From contig DZAU01000020.1 of the NCBI GenBank assembly GCA_022729635.1, positions 1 through 14,543 on the forward strand: a stretch of DNA of 14,543 nt. Direction: 5' to 3'. The position numbers and the translations under genes were made by a program. The notes under the pieces were generated by a model. That model did not search any database. It was not told where the DNA came from and saw only the letters and a program-made list of their open reading frames with translations. Below are positions 13,498 through 14,543 of this stretch, piece by piece. Positions within the stretch are counted from its first letter, which is position 1; every line of letters begins with the position of its first letter. The stretch is from Flavobacterium psychrophilum (GTDB lineage Bacteria; Bacteroidota; Bacteroidia; Flavobacteriales; Flavobacteriaceae).

Positions 13498-14543
13498 ATG
13501 GCAACAATTATAACAATGCCGCGTTTGAGCGATACAATGACGGAAGGAACGGTGGCAACTTGGTTAAAAAAAGTAGGCGACAAAGTCAGTGAAGGCGACA
13601 TTCTTGCCGAAATTGAAACCGATAAAGCCACAATGGAATTTGAATCCTTCAACGAAGGAACCCTTTTATATATTGGCATTCTAGCCGGAGAAACCGCACC
13701 AGTAGATTCTTTATTGGCAATTATAGGAAATGAAGGCGAAGATATAACTTCATTACTTTCCAATAATTCAAATACCAAAACCCAAGAAGAAAAAGTTGTA
13801 GTAAAAGAAGAAAAACTTCCTGCTTCTAACTCCCAACTTCCAGCTAATGTAAAAGTAATCACAATGCCTCGTTTGAGCGACACGATGACCGAAGGAACTG
13901 TGGCAACTTGGCTGAAAAAAGTGGGCGATAAAGTGGAAGAAGGTGATATTCTTGCCGAAATCGAAACCGATAAAGCCACAATGGAATTCGAATCCTTCGA
14001 CAAAGGAACTTTATTATATATTGGAATTCAAGAAGGACAAACGGCTCCAATTGATAGTTTATTGGCCATCATTGGCCCAGAAGGAACTGATATTAGCGGC
14101 ATTGCCGAAAATTATAGCCCCCTAACCCCCGAAGGGGGAATTGTTGAAATCGCAGCTGAAAAGGAGATAAAAATTATCAAACAAGATAGCTCAACGCCCC
14201 CTTCTGGAAATGAAGGGCTTCGTGTTTTGGCTTCGCCATTAGCAAAGAAAATCGCCAAAGAAAAAGGAATTCAATTGGCACAAGTAAAAGGTTCCGGCGA
14301 AAACGGACGCATTACTAAAAGTGATGTTGAAAATTTTACACCAGTGAGCAGTTCTCAGATTACAGCTAGCAGACCTCAGGAAGTTACTCAACCAACAACT
14401 GACAACTCACAACCGACAACTGTTTCAAAACCATACATTCCGGCAGGACAAGTTGCTAGCGAAGAAATCAAAAATTCGCAAATGCGTAAAATCATTGCGA
14501 AACGTTTGGCAGAATCCTTGTTTACCGCACCACATTACAACTT
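13498..14543 (+). CDS. aceF: Pyruvate dehydrogenase E2, dihydrolipoamide acetyltransferase, partial
   Basis: E2 carries the acetyl group on lipoyl arms and transfers it to CoA, forming the core of the complex. The reading frame opens at ATG 13498 and stays open for 348 codons to the right edge; perhaps 200 residues are missing. Lipoyl domain 1 spans 4-83, with lipoyl Lys K43 in E-T-D-K-A-T. Lipoyl domain 2 spans 120-199 (K159) and differs from the first at about 10 of 80 positions. The peripheral subunit-binding domain spans about 243-280 (A-S-P-L-A-K-K-I-A, G-S-G-E-N-G-R-I-T-K-S-D-V). The catalytic domain starts about 321 (M-R-K-I-I-A-K-R-L-A-E-S). The linkers at 107-116, 207-241 and 299-308 are encoded by repetitive DNA: L-P-A-S-N-S-Q-L-P-A and P-T-T-D-N-S-Q-P-T-T show a 7-residue period, and S-P-L-T-P-E-G-G comes from a C5/G5 palindrome. 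The frame is intact throughout. It is co-transcribed with pdhA. Confidence 0.94.
   Translation, partial: MATIITMPRLSDTMTEGTVATWLKKVGDKVSEGDILAEIETDKATMEFESFNEGTLLYIGILAGETAPVDSLLAIIGNEGEDITSLLSNNSNTKTQEEKVVVKEEKLPASNSQLPANVKVITMPRLSDTMTEGTVATWLKKVGDKVEEGDILAEIETDKATMEFESFDKGTLLYIGIQEGQTAPIDSLLAIIGPEGTDISGIAENYSPLTPEGGIVEIAAEKEIKIIKQDSSTPPSGNEGLRVLASPLAKKIAKEKGIQLAQVKGSGENGRITKSDVENFTPVSSSQITASRPQEVTQPTTDNSQPTTVSKPYIPAGQVASEEIKNSQMRKIIAKRLAESLFTAPHYN
13507..14094 (+). repeat. Tandem duplication of the lipoyl-domain coding segment
   Basis: The segment encoding E2 residues 4-83 (13507-13746) is repeated at 120-199 (13855-14094), a 348-nt offset. The proteins are about 87% identical, including uninterrupted identical runs around both lipoyl lysines. 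The DNA has many additional silent changes, so the duplication is not recent and the protein sequence is under constraint. Confidence 0.9.
13817..13844 (+). repeat. Imperfect 7-bp tandem repeat in E2 linker 1
   Basis: Four consecutive heptamers with consensus TTCCAAC (units starting at 13817, 13824, 13831, 13838) encode the linker between the lipoyl domains. Three heptamers equal seven codons, so the peptide repeats every 7 residues (L-P-A-S-N-S-Q then L-P-A). Confidence 0.65.
14118..14217 (+). repeat. C5/G5 palindromic element inside the E2 coding sequence
   Basis: CCCCCTAACCCCC (14118-14130) is followed by GAA and GGGGG (14134-14138), giving a 5-bp hairpin. About 57 nt later GCCCCCTTC (14196-14204) and GAAGGG (14212-14217) form a second, degraded hairpin. 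Such C-rich boxes stand out sharply in this AT-rich DNA and, from memory, resemble palindromic repeats scattered between genes in Bacteroidota. Here they encode the linker between lipoyl domain 2 and the subunit-binding domain, in frame. The element limits are uncertain. Confidence 0.6.
14393..14422 (+). repeat. 7-bp tandem repeat in E2 linker 3
   Basis: Four heptamers with an invariant core (NNACAAC, starting at 14393, 14400, 14407 and 14414) plus a partial fifth encode the Pro/Thr-rich linker between the subunit-binding and catalytic domains. The peptide shows a 7-residue period, P-T-T-D-N-S-Q then P-T-T. The preceding seven bases (14386-14392, ACTCAAC) look like a further, degraded unit. 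Confidence 0.7.

Noticed and set aside
13479..14003. Minus-strand open frame of 174 codons opposite the E2 gene, internally repeated
   Set aside because: It is the mirror of the duplicated lipoyl-domain coding sequence; its internal repeat follows from that duplication, and its product is a low-complexity Ser/Val protein with no family features.
14118..14217. CRISPR-like or terminator function for the C5/G5 elements
   Set aside because: They are in frame inside an essential open reading frame, have no T run and no regular spacer pattern.

Overview
The window looks like a chromosomal segment of a Flavobacterium-type bacterium (phylum Bacteroidota). The reasons are the AT-rich DNA, promoters of the TTTG / TAnnTTTG type rather than E. 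coli -35/-10 boxes, no Shine-Dalgarno leaders, a SusC/RagA-like receptor start, and the gliding-motility and type IX secretion genes gldJ, porU and porV. The species cannot be fixed from the sequence.

Layout. (1) Positions 1-125 hold the first 41 codons of a minus-strand TonB-dependent receptor. It is divergent from a large plus-strand membrane-spanning regulator (459-3329): a periplasmic beta-propeller plus Y_Y_Y sensor, one membrane helix, a coiled coil and a LuxR-type HTH. This pairing is typical of nutrient-utilisation loci. (2) On the minus strand lie gldJ (4842-6542) and then murF (3494-4777), with a strong terminator between them. (3) Divergent from gldJ are porU (6754-10584) and porV (10623-11792), so this block carries parts of the T9SS and gliding machinery. 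(4) On the plus strand, cdd (cytidine deaminase, 11859-12341) follows a porV terminator by only a few bases. (5) pdhA (E1 alpha, 12493-13491) is followed after 6 nt by the gene for the E2 acetyltransferase of pyruvate dehydrogenase (13498 to beyond the right edge). The E2 has two near-identical lipoyl domains, a subunit-binding domain and the start of the catalytic domain.

How the genes work together. GldJ is an outer-membrane lipoprotein tied to motility and the secretion core. PorV is the outer-membrane shuttle that receives cargo leaving the translocon, and PorU is the sortase that cleaves the cargo C-terminal domain. The regulator and receptor probably form a ligand-sensing and uptake pair. 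murF, cdd and the PDH genes are housekeeping.

The most unusual signal is in the E2 gene. All three of its inter-domain linkers are encoded by repetitive DNA: two different 7-bp tandem repeats, each translated into a 7-residue peptide period, and one C5/G5 palindromic element resembling dispersed intergenic repeats of this phylum. Other points worth a look are an EF-hand-like loop in PorV, two terminators placed directly before the start codon of the next gene, and an inverted repeat in the receptor/regulator intergenic region. I found no CRISPR array, tRNA, rRNA, insertion sequence or phage gene.
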